This document shows positions 52,812 through 60,248 of a stretch of DNA of 64,000 nucleotides, piece after piece. The notes beneath the pieces are model-generated. The model worked only from the letters and a program-made list of their open reading frames with translations. It was not told the origin of the DNA and ran no database searches. A program made the position numbers and the translations under genes. This stretch comes from Streptomyces sp. WZ-12 (GTDB taxonomy: Bacteria; Actinomycetota; Actinomycetes; Streptomycetales; Streptomycetaceae), in NCBI RefSeq assembly GCF_028898845.1, contig NZ_CP118575.1, positions 62,001 to 126,000 on the forward strand, in the 5' to 3' direction. Numbering within the stretch: position 1 is the stretch's first letter; every line of letters starts with the position of its first letter.

Positions 52812-54223
52812 GCCCTCGTTCCCGCGATCCGTTCGGCGGAGGCGTTTTCGATGGAGGACTCGGTGCGTAGGTCCACCACCCGTGCGGCTTTCCAGCTCAC
52901 CATGGCTCCGGTGCTGGTGATGGGGCCGGGGGCGCCGAACCCGATGCTGAGCGGGGTATCGAGTGTGTCGAGGCATTCCTCGGCGGCCTTCTTGACTGCC
53001 TCTTGCCGGCTGTCCGGGTCGGCCTTCAGGGTCAGGGAGAGCAGGTCCTTGCCGTGGTCGTCACGGGCGACGGTGATCTGGTAGTCCTGGTAGCCGCGGA
53101 AGTGGCGGAGCAGCAGGTTCTCCAGGTCGTAGCCGTTGATGAGGTGACCGTTGAGCAGAAGCCGGTCGCGTACGCGGCCGACCGCCTCCAGAGCGGGGGC
53201 CGGCACCGTGGCGCCGGGCGCGGGGTCGGTCATCCGCACCATGTCCCCGGTGCGGTACCTGATGAGCGGCTTCGCACCGGTGTAGAGGTTCGTCACGACG
53301 AGTTCGCCGTACCGTACGCCTGCGGAGTCGGCTGCCACCGGCTCCAGGGTGTCCGGATCGATCACCTCGTAGAGGTTGATCAGCGGTGCGGTACGGAGCG
53401 AGCCATCGGAAGTGGCCGCCGCGAGAACCGAGGCCTCCTGTGAGGCGTAGAGGGCGTTGCGGGCTTCGGCTCCCCACAGCGCGCCGATGTTCGCCAGCAG
53501 GCTGGGAGACATCAGCTCGCCGGTGAGCATGAGGATGTCGAGGCAGAAGTCCTTCTGGGGGTCGAGGCCCGCCTCGGTCGCCTTCTGGGCGAGCCGCATC
53601 GCCATGCCCGGGGTGCAGAACAACCCCGTGATCGGCAGGAGACGCACGACCTCCAGGGCGCGGTCGAAGCCGATGACCGGCGAGTGCGGCCACATCTTGG
53701 CCACCGCGTGCCCCAGGTTGCGGCACACGTCCCCGAAGGTGTCACCGGTGGCGTGCAGCTCGGTGGGTCCGGAGACCCCGATGACCTGACAGTCACCGTG
53801 AGCGGCCAGGACATCGCGGTAATAGGTGGTAAGGACGGTGTTGTTGTGGATGGTGTCTGCGTTGGTGCGCGGACACGGGGTCGCTGCACCGGTGGTGCCG
53901 GTGGTCTCGTAGAAGATCCAGGCATCGGAGACCGGACATGACAGGATGCCGAGTTGAGTCTGCCTCAGGTCTTTCTTGGTCGTGAAAGGAAGGCGCCGCA
54001 GGTCGTCGCTTCGCAGTGCCGATATTTCGCCGTCGCCTATTCCCTCCAACTTCTCCCGGTAGAACGGGGAGTTGGCGCGTACGTATGCGGCGACCTCGCG
54101 GAGTTTGCGCGTCTGATGGGCGGCCAGTGCGTCATTGTCCCACTCGCCGGCCGTGAACGCGTCGAATTGGTCGCGCAACTCGCAGGTGAGAGAGGCGGAT
54201 TCCGGGTCGTATTGCGTGAACAT
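52808..54223 (-). CDS. PaaK-like adenylate-forming enzyme
   Basis: This 471-residue protein of the phenylacetate-CoA ligase branch of the ANL superfamily has the P-loop-like FYETTGTTGAATPCPRTNAD. It also has ILMLTGELMSPSLLANIGAL, NALYASQEASVLAAATSDGS, LIRYRTGDMVRMTD (the YRTGD adenylation motif) and GRVRDRLLLNGHLINGYDLE. It activates a carboxylic acid as an acyl adenylate and transfers it to CoA or a carrier protein; the substrate cannot be read. I do not recall a counterpart in the salinosporamide cluster, so it hints at an extra tailoring or starter acid. It sits 57 bp after the Dabb gene and overlaps the aminotransferase. Confidence 0.88.
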   Translation of the reverse strand: MFTQYDPESASLTCELRDQFDAFTAGEWDNDALAAHQTRKLREVAAYVRANSPFYREKLEGIGDGEISALRSDDLRRLPFTTKKDLRQTQLGILSCPVSDAWIFYETTGTTGAATPCPRTNADTIHNNTVLTTYYRDVLAAHGDCQVIGVSGPTELHATGDTFGDVCRNLGHAVAKMWPHSPVIGFDRALEVVRLLPITGLFCTPGMAMRLAQKATEAGLDPQKDFCLDILMLTGELMSPSLLANIGALWGAEARNALYASQEASVLAAATSDGSLRTAPLINLYEVIDPDTLEPVAADSAGVRYGELVVTNLYTGAKPLIRYRTGDMVRMTDPAPGATVPAPALEAVGRVRDRLLLNGHLINGYDLENLLLRHFRGYQDYQITVARDDHGKDLLSLTLKADPDSRQEAVKKAAEECLDTLDTPLSIGFGAPGPITSTGAMVSWKAARVVDLRTESSIENASAERIAGTRA

Positions 54224-54280
54224 TCGGTGGAGCCCCCAATCAGGGATCTGTTGCCTCCCGTACGGGAGGCCTGGAGAAGG

Positions 54281-54577
54281 TCAGTCGTCGATCAGATCTG
54301 CGACTACCCAGTCGGAGATCGACCGCCACTTCTGGATGGCCTCTTGGTGAAATTTGTTGGTCTGGTACTTATCCAGCGCGGTCAGGTCGGGCAGCACCCC
54401 GATGACGGCGAAGTCGTAGGAGATGTCGCGCTTGACGGTGTTCCATCCCACCCGCCAGGTGAGCAGCTCCGGGACGTTGCGGCCGACCTGCTTGGCGAAC
54501 TTCTCGGCCTCGACCACGGAGGGCGAGGTGCGCTCGAAGCCGTCCTTCAGTTTGAAGAGAGCGATATGCGTGATCAC
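54281..54577 (-). CDS. Dabb (stress-responsive alpha/beta barrel) domain protein
   Basis: This 98-residue protein (MITHIALFKLKDGFERTSPS) continues to NVPELLTWRVGWNTVKRDIS, YDFAVIGVLPDLTALDKYQT and NKFHQEAIQKWRSISDWVVA. This is the dimeric ferredoxin-like Dabb fold with the conserved H of HIALFKLK and the Y.xHP-like C-terminal segment (here KFHQEA). Such proteins include olivetolic-acid-type cyclases. In this operon it might shape a cyclisation step, but no catalytic role is provable. About 380 bp separate it from the MbtH-like gene. Confidence 0.85.
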   Translation of the reverse strand: MITHIALFKLKDGFERTSPSVVEAEKFAKQVGRNVPELLTWRVGWNTVKRDISYDFAVIGVLPDLTALDKYQTNKFHQEAIQKWRSISDWVVADLIDD

Positions 54578-54632
54578 CGTTTTCTTTCACGCACGAGGCC
54601 CCAGCTGATTTCCGGTCGCGCGCGGTTTCCGT

Positions 54633-54815
54633 TCAACGGGAGGTATGTGGGGCCGTGTGCGATTTGGTCGATGCGGCGAGGCAACGGGGTGCCATCCTCA
54701 CGCTGGTGTCCCAGCGCGTCGCAGTCCGGTTGCCCGTCAGTGAACAAGGGGTTTTTCCGGCTGTATTGCCGATCCCCGCGGAATGGAGTGTGGTGAATTC
54801 CTTCGGAGCGGTCAT
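54633..54815 (-). CDS. possible small protein in the MbtH-Dabb gap
   Basis: A 60-codon frame starts at an ATG (54815) preceded by AAGGA at suitable spacing: MTAPKEFTTLHSAGIGNTAG, ending KSHTAPHTSR. It lies in the only large gap of the operon (54578-54954). There is no known motif, and the second half has the composition of a chance frame in GC-rich DNA, so it may be spurious. Confidence 0.25.
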   Translation of the reverse strand: MTAPKEFTTLHSAGIGNTAGKTPCSLTGNRTATRWDTSVRMAPRCLAASTKSHTAPHTSR

Positions 54816-54954
54816 GTTCGATTCCTTCAGGAGCGTGCAACCGCAGTCTTCCGGTGCTGTGGACCGAAGGAGCCGATGCACCGGGCCCGAGGCGAATGCC
54901 GGCCTTCGGGTGGTCCGCGGGGGCGCCCGTGGGTGTTCCCGTGCTTGCCCGCCA

Positions 54955-55200
54955 TCAGTCTCCCGGAAGCCGGAGGATCTCACTGGTTCCGGGAGCGTTC
55001 CCGGTCGGCTTTGCCGGTCCTGGTCCTCCCGTCCAGTTCCGTTCGATGTACTCCAGCGCAGTCTCCCGGTCGACGTCGGTGAAGGCGGCACGCCAGCCAG
55101 CCGGGAGGTCCAGGAACGGCCGCCACAGGGCGTGCTGCTCGTGGTCGTTGACGACCACGAGCCACGTGCCGTCACCCGCGTCGAAAGGACTGCCGGTCAT
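54955..55200 (-). CDS. MbtH-like protein
   Basis: This 81-residue protein starts at the ATG 55200, overlapping the P450 stop (ATGA); a longer frame to 55323 lies in the P450 gene and is rejected. Conserved MbtH features are DGTWLVVVNDHEQHALWRPF (N.E.Q..LW) and LPAGWRAAFTDVDRETALEY, then IERNWTG. The two Trp residues that clamp the adenylation domain are present. It activates and solubilises the A domain of the A-PCP protein. Its place corresponds to salE. Confidence 0.92.
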   Translation of the reverse strand: MTGSPFDAGDGTWLVVVNDHEQHALWRPFLDLPAGWRAAFTDVDRETALEYIERNWTGGPGPAKPTGNAPGTSEILRLPGD

Positions 55201-56501
55201 CGCGTCTCTCCGCTCATCTCGTCGTCGTGGGCCAGTCCTGCACGGTCGGGGAAGAACCGGACCGGAAGGCTGGAGAATCCGTTCAGCAGGTTGGATCGCA
55301 GACGGGGCGCATGGCCGGTCCACTCAAGGCCTGTGGTGAAGTCCCGCAGGGCCATGAGGAGTTCCGATATCTCGATCTTGGCGAGATGCGCGCCGACGCA
55401 GTAGTGGGGGCCGTAGCCGAACGAGATCTGCTGGTTCGGTGTCCGTCCCAGGTCGAACACCTCGGGCCGGTCGAAGACGCGCTCGTCCCGGTTGGCCGAG
55501 TAGTGCCACAGCGTCACGATGTCGTTCCGGCGGATGGTAACGCCGTTGATCTGTGTGTCCTGCACCGCGGTGCGGCCGAAGTGCATCGACGGGGACGCCC
55601 AGCGCAGCACTTCGTCGACGGCCGTGTTGATGGCGACCTCGCCGTTCTTCAGCCGCTGCCACTGGTCCGGATGCGTGGCCAGCGAGTGCACACTGTCGAT
55701 CATGGTGAGCCGACTGGTCTCGTCACCGCCGATGATCAGGCTGTAGCAGTTGAGGACCACGTCCTCGTCGGTCAGCCGGACCCCGTCGACCGTGCTGTGC
55801 GCCAGTGTGCTGACGAGGTCTTCACCCGGCGTCTTGCGCCTCTCCTCCACCAAGTCCTGGAAGTAGAGGAGGATTTCGTTGCGCGCCATCGCCGACTCCT
55901 CCTCGTCGACCTCGTCGTCATCCGTGCTCAGTGCGGTCTTGTTCAGTGTCAGGAGGTAGTCGCGGTCACTCTCGGGCACGCCCAGCAGGTTCGAGATGGT
56001 ATTCATCGGAATGCGGCTGGCTATCTCCAGGGCGAAGTCGCAGCCATCTCCTGCGACGGCTTCCCGGACCAGCGGACGGGTATTGGCGCGCACCGCCTCT
56101 GCCACGGGCCTGAGCACTCGGGGGCCCAGCGCCCGCAGCAGGATCTTGCGCAGCTGCTCGTGCCGTGGCCCGTCCGTGACCGCGAGCATCTTGCCTGCTC
56201 CCGCATCGCCGCCCTCGAGCAGGGTCACCAAGACGTTGCCCCGCTCCGAGGTGAAGTTCTCGTCGTCGCGATGGACCGCAATGATGTCCTCGTGGCGTGA
56301 GAGCACCCAAAATCCGCGCCGCTGGCTGGTCGGCCGGTTCCAGTGAACGGGTCTGGTGTCCCTCAGGTCGCGCCAGAAGGCGTTCAGGTCCTGGTCCGCG
56401 AAGGTGGCTGGGTCGGACAGGTCGATCGTCTCGGGATCGCTCGCATGAGAGGCGGTCGCCTTGGGGTCGCCTGCCTCGGCGATGACCGTGGTGGGGTTCA
56501 T
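55197..56501 (-). CDS. cytochrome P450 (SalD-like position)
   Basis: This 434-residue soluble P450 starts at the ATG 56501 (MNPTTVIAEAGDPKATASHA), with GGAG upstream. Motifs present are the I-helix LIIGGDETSRLTMIDSVHSL (GGDETS), K-helix VDEVLRW (ExxR), RRNDIVTLWHYSANRDERVF, and the heme-binding loop FGYGPHYCVGAHLAKIEISE (Cys ligand). In the salinosporamide pathway the equivalent enzyme hydroxylates the PCP-bound amino acid at the beta carbon before cyclisation; I infer the same here. It is 49 bp after the ketosynthase gene and overlaps the MbtH-like gene. Confidence 0.9.
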   Translation of the reverse strand: MNPTTVIAEAGDPKATASHASDPETIDLSDPATFADQDLNAFWRDLRDTRPVHWNRPTSQRRGFWVLSRHEDIIAVHRDDENFTSERGNVLVTLLEGGDAGAGKMLAVTDGPRHEQLRKILLRALGPRVLRPVAEAVRANTRPLVREAVAGDGCDFALEIASRIPMNTISNLLGVPESDRDYLLTLNKTALSTDDDEVDEEESAMARNEILLYFQDLVEERRKTPGEDLVSTLAHSTVDGVRLTDEDVVLNCYSLIIGGDETSRLTMIDSVHSLATHPDQWQRLKNGEVAINTAVDEVLRWASPSMHFGRTAVQDTQINGVTIRRNDIVTLWHYSANRDERVFDRPEVFDLGRTPNQQISFGYGPHYCVGAHLAKIEISELLMALRDFTTGLEWTGHAPRLRSNLLNGFSSLPVRFFPDRAGLAHDDEMSGETR

Positions 56502-56550
56502 TGCGGTGCTCCGGCTGATCGGGTCGGGGTAGGAGGAGAAGCACTGACCG

Positions 56551-58341
56551 TCACCAGTCGGTCCGCCAGAAGCGCCGGCGTGCGAAGGGATAGCCCGGCA
56601 GCGGGATCCGGTGGCTGCGCTCGCCCTCGTGCAAGGCAGCGAAGTCCACCCGCTGGCCTTGTACCCAGGCCTCGGCGAGCCGGAAGAGCGCATGCTCCTC
56701 GTGCAGTGCCTCGGCCGTGTCCGGCACGAGACCGTCGTCGGTACGCCTGAGCCCGGACAGGTCGGTGTGCCGCGCCGAGCCGCCGGAGGTCACCCGCTCG
56801 CCGGCCTCGACGGCCAGGGCCTCGGCCAGCTCGGCCTTGGTCCGGACCACGGCCGCCCAGCGCCGGCCCATCATCTTGCGCCCGAGGTTGAGGCTGAGAG
56901 TGATGTCATCGAGCCGTGCCTGGGGATGCGAGGTGATCCACTCCCGCAGCGCCCCGAGCCGCGCGGCCAGCCCCCGCTCGTCCAGGGCAGAGACCGTGAC
57001 GAGCCGCGGTGCCCCGGTCTCGGGAGCCCGGGCGGGCAGGGCCGGCGGTTCCTCCAACACGAGATGGGCGTTGTAGCCGCCCCCGCCGAGCGCGGTGACA
57101 CCGGCACGCCGGACACCGGCCTCCGCCTCCCAGTCCGCACCCTCCACTTGGGGCACGAAAGGCGTGTTGGGGAAGTCAAGGTCCTCGTTGACCTCGGTCA
57201 GGTTGATCGTCGGCACCAGCTTACGGTGGTAGAGCGCGAGCGCCGCCTTGACGGCACCGGACCCGCCGGCCGCCACTCCCGCGTGGCCGATGTTCGCCTT
57301 GACCGAACCGATGGATGTGGTACTGGTCTGCTTGCCGAACGCCATCTGCGCCGCGCGGACCTCCAGCCCGTCGGTGATCGGCAAGCCGAAGAAGTTGCCC
57401 TCGTACATGGACACGGTGTCCGGGGCCACGCCGCCCACATGCATGGCGTTGGCGATGCAGGCGCTGAGCCGGTCGGGCTGGGCGAACCCGTACGACACCG
57501 CGCTTGCGCCGTTGTTGTTGACGGCGGAGCCCTTCACCTTCGCGTAGATGTGATCGCGGTCGGCGACGGCCTTGCGGAGCGGTTTGAGGAGGAACGTCGC
57601 GACACCGCTAGCCAGCCTGGTCCCGGTGCCGTTGGCGTCGAACGGGCGGCAGTGCCCGTCCCGGGACATGATGCGGCCCTCTTCCCACAGGTATCCACGG
57701 CGATGCGGCAGTCGCACCATGACTCCGCTGGCGATGGCCATATCCGTCTGGCCCAACAGCAGCGACTGGCAGGCGAGGTGCACCGAGTAGTGGAAGCCGG
57801 TGCACACCGCCGTCAGGGTCATCGCCTCGCCCGTCAGCCCGGTGTAGAAGAGGGCGTTGGAGGACATCGTGTCCGTGAACCAGGCGTTGCTGAGCTCCAT
57901 CACCTCGGGTCCGACGGAAACCCAGTCGGGGGCGGAGCTGTACAACGCCGGGGTCTGGGGGTTGGCCGCCGCGTAGATACCCACTTCACCGGCGACGCGA
58001 TCCGGGTCGTAGCCGGCGTCCTCCAGGACGTCCCAGACACTCTCCATGAACAGGCGGTGCTCAGGGGACATCAATCTCGCGAGACGGTCCGAGATGCCGA
58101 AGACCGAGGGGTCGAACTCGTCGTAGCCGTCGAGCGTGGCGCATGCCCGAACGTAGAACGGGTTGTTGACCAGTGCCTGGTCCACCTCGAGGTCCTCCTT
58201 CTGGAGGAACGTGATGGATTCCCGTCCGTTGACGAGGTTGTCCCACAACTGCTCCTTGCCGTCCGCTCCGGGGAAGCGGCACGCGATACCGGTGATCGCG
58301 ATGTCGCTCTCGTCGTACTGCAGCTCAGGGGTTTGGTTCAT
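56551..58341 (-). CDS. stand-alone ketosynthase with a C180/E314/H353 active site (SalC-like)
   Basis: This 596-residue protein starts at the ATG 58341 (MNQTPELQYDESDIAITGIA). It has a full KS fold: MSPEHRLFMESVWDVLEDAG, the nucleophile C180 in LTAVCTGFHYSVHLACQSLL, and H353 in VKANIGHAGVAAGG. The usual HGTGT histidine is absent. The region reads SMYEGNFFGLPITDGLEVRA, with E314 (or G315) in its place, and the normal TACSSS around Cys is AVCTGF. After the KS, a short linker and a post-AT-like tail follow (HRIPLPGYPFARRRFWRTDW) without an AT. Such a KS is unlikely to perform normal elongation. SalC, which makes the gamma-lactam-beta-lactone bicycle, is a stand-alone KS in the same operon position. 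Confidence 0.85.
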   Translation of the reverse strand: MNQTPELQYDESDIAITGIACRFPGADGKEQLWDNLVNGRESITFLQKEDLEVDQALVNNPFYVRACATLDGYDEFDPSVFGISDRLARLMSPEHRLFMESVWDVLEDAGYDPDRVAGEVGIYAAANPQTPALYSSAPDWVSVGPEVMELSNAWFTDTMSSNALFYTGLTGEAMTLTAVCTGFHYSVHLACQSLLLGQTDMAIASGVMVRLPHRRGYLWEEGRIMSRDGHCRPFDANGTGTRLASGVATFLLKPLRKAVADRDHIYAKVKGSAVNNNGASAVSYGFAQPDRLSACIANAMHVGGVAPDTVSMYEGNFFGLPITDGLEVRAAQMAFGKQTSTTSIGSVKANIGHAGVAAGGSGAVKAALALYHRKLVPTINLTEVNEDLDFPNTPFVPQVEGADWEAEAGVRRAGVTALGGGGYNAHLVLEEPPALPARAPETGAPRLVTVSALDERGLAARLGALREWITSHPQARLDDITLSLNLGRKMMGRRWAAVVRTKAELAEALAVEAGERVTSGGSARHTDLSGLRRTDDGLVPDTAEALHEEHALFRLAEAWVQGQRVDFAALHEGERSHRIPLPGYPFARRRFWRTDW

Positions 58342-58382
58342 CGGTGTGAAAGCCTCCAATACGCAGGGTGGTTCACGACGTC

Positions 58383-60248
58383 TCAAGCGTCGGATGGGCG
58401 GCCTCGGCCGAGTACGGCGGACCGTCGGGCCTCGGCGCGGCGCCTGGCGTCGGTGACTGCGGTGGGCGTGGCACCGTTCTCGACGTCGTCCAGCCACTTG
58501 GCTTGCGAGGCGATGTCACGGAACCGGAAGAGGTCCGACACACCCACCCGCCTGCCGAACCGCTGGCTCATCCGTTTGGCAAGGCGCACCAGCAGCAGCG
58601 AGTTGCCCCCCAGGTCATAGAAGGCGTCACGCACACCGATGGTTTGGGGATCCCGGCTGAGGAGTTCGCCCCACAGCTCGGCCAGTGCCGCTTCGCCCGC
58701 GGTGCGGGCCGGTTCGGTTGTCCTCGGAGAGTCAGGCGAGGGAGGCTCCGGCAGGGCCGACCGGTCGAGCTTGCCGTTGGGCGAGACGGGGAGCGTGGCC
58801 AGGAATACCACCGTCTCGGGGACCATATAGTCGGGCAGCATCTGCTCCAGCCGCCGGGTGATCCGGGACTGCAACTCGGCATCAAGCCACGGACTGTCGC
58901 CCCTTGCCGACGTCTTGCTGCCGTCCTGCGGCACGACATAGGCGACCAGCGAAGTGGCACCGGGCTGCCCGGCCGCCGAAGGTACCGCGACGGCCCCCTC
59001 CCGCACCTCCGGGCATCCGGACAGCCATCCTTCGGCCTCCTCCAGTTCGATGCGGTACCCGCGCACCTTCACCTGGTGGTCGGCACGCCCGATGAACTCC
59101 AGCTCGCCGCCCGGCACGAAACGGGCGATGTCACCCGTGCGGTACATGCGTTCGCCGACCAGGTGCGGATCCGGCACGAAGCGTTCCGCAGTCAGTCGCG
59201 GCCGGTTGACGTAGCCCCAGGCCAGGCCCGCGCCGCTAAGGTACAGCTCGCCCGGTTCTCCTTCCGGTACCGGCCGCAGGTTCTCGTCCAGGACGTAGAG
59301 CAGGGCGGTGGAGGAGGGCATACCGATCGACGGCTCGCCGGACTCGTCCGGCGGGACCATTTTGAAGGTACAGAAGACCGTTCCTTCGGTCGGGCCGTAC
59401 CCGTTGAAGACGCGGGTCACCTTCGTCTCGCGGTACACCCGGTCGACGAGCCGGCGTCGTACCGCTTCCCCACCGAGGACGACCGAGCGCAGCCCGGGCG
59501 CCAGATCCCCGGCGTCGAGCAGGCTCGTCATGGTGGAAGGAACGGTATTGAGATGTGTTACCCGGTGCCGGTACGGGCTCTCCGGGAGGTGGAGCGCGCT
59601 CTCGAGCAGGACCACGGCCCCGCCCTGGGAAAGCGGGGCGAAGATCTCCATGACTGCCAGGTCGAAGCAGATGGAGCTGACGGCCGCCACACCGCTCAGG
59701 TCACAGTCTTCAAAGATGCGTTGGGCCTCGGACAGCATCGCCGCGCAGCTGCGGTGCCGGATCGGCACGCCCTTCGGCTGTCCTGTCGATCCGGAGGTGT
59801 AGATCACATAGGCGGAGTCCTTCGGAACCGAGACATCGGGTCTCGCCCCGGGTTCGGTCTCCACGGTGTCACCGAGCACCATCACCGTGGGCCCCTGCGG
59901 GCACCGGCCCCGCGCCCCAGGCGTGGTCAGCAGCAGAGCGGTGCCGCTGTCCCGCACCATGAAGTCCAGCCGCTCGTCGGGATATTTGGGGTCGAGCGGC
60001 AGGTAGCAGGCGCCGGAGCGGAGGATCGCCAGCAGGCCGACGAGCAGACTCACACCGCGTTCGGCGCAGATGCCGACAGGTACGCCCGGGCGCGCACCCT
60101 CGGCCACCAGCTGTTCGGCCAGCAGCGCCGAACGCCGCTCCAGCTCTCCGTAGGTCATTACACCCTCGTCGCAGAAGATCGCGGTCGCTTCCGGGCTCTT
60201 CGCCGCGTGCTCGAGGAAACCGCCGTGCAAGGTGGTGTCGGTGCGCAT
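58383..60248 (-). CDS. NRPS module A-PCP (SalB-like)
   Basis: This protein has about 621 residues. The adenylation domain has A3 YVIYTSGSTGQPKGVPIRHR, A4 SICFDLAVMEIFAPL, A5 RVFNGYGPTEGTVFC, A7 ERMYRTGDIARF, A8 EFIGRADHQVKVRGYRIELE and A10 PVSPNGKLDR (catalytic Lys). A hand-aligned specificity code is roughly D-L-M-N-V-G-G-V, which I cannot match to a standard amino acid. The PCP follows with FYDLGGNSLLLVRLAKRM (Ser for the phosphopantetheine arm). The start ATG at 60248 overlaps the upstream stop (TGATG); a GTG one codon earlier is possible. It probably loads the amino acid formed through the BacA-like route, helped by the MbtH-like protein. Confidence 0.9.
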   Translation of the reverse strand: MRTDTTLHGGFLEHAAKSPEATAIFCDEGVMTYGELERRSALLAEQLVAEGARPGVPVGICAERGVSLLVGLLAILRSGACYLPLDPKYPDERLDFMVRDSGTALLLTTPGARGRCPQGPTVMVLGDTVETEPGARPDVSVPKDSAYVIYTSGSTGQPKGVPIRHRSCAAMLSEAQRIFEDCDLSGVAAVSSICFDLAVMEIFAPLSQGGAVVLLESALHLPESPYRHRVTHLNTVPSTMTSLLDAGDLAPGLRSVVLGGEAVRRRLVDRVYRETKVTRVFNGYGPTEGTVFCTFKMVPPDESGEPSIGMPSSTALLYVLDENLRPVPEGEPGELYLSGAGLAWGYVNRPRLTAERFVPDPHLVGERMYRTGDIARFVPGGELEFIGRADHQVKVRGYRIELEEAEGWLSGCPEVREGAVAVPSAAGQPGATSLVAYVVPQDGSKTSARGDSPWLDAELQSRITRRLEQMLPDYMVPETVVFLATLPVSPNGKLDRSALPEPPSPDSPRTTEPARTAGEAALAELWGELLSRDPQTIGVRDAFYDLGGNSLLLVRLAKRMSQRFGRRVGVSDLFRFRDIASQAKWLDDVENGATPTAVTDARRRAEARRSAVLGRGRPSDA

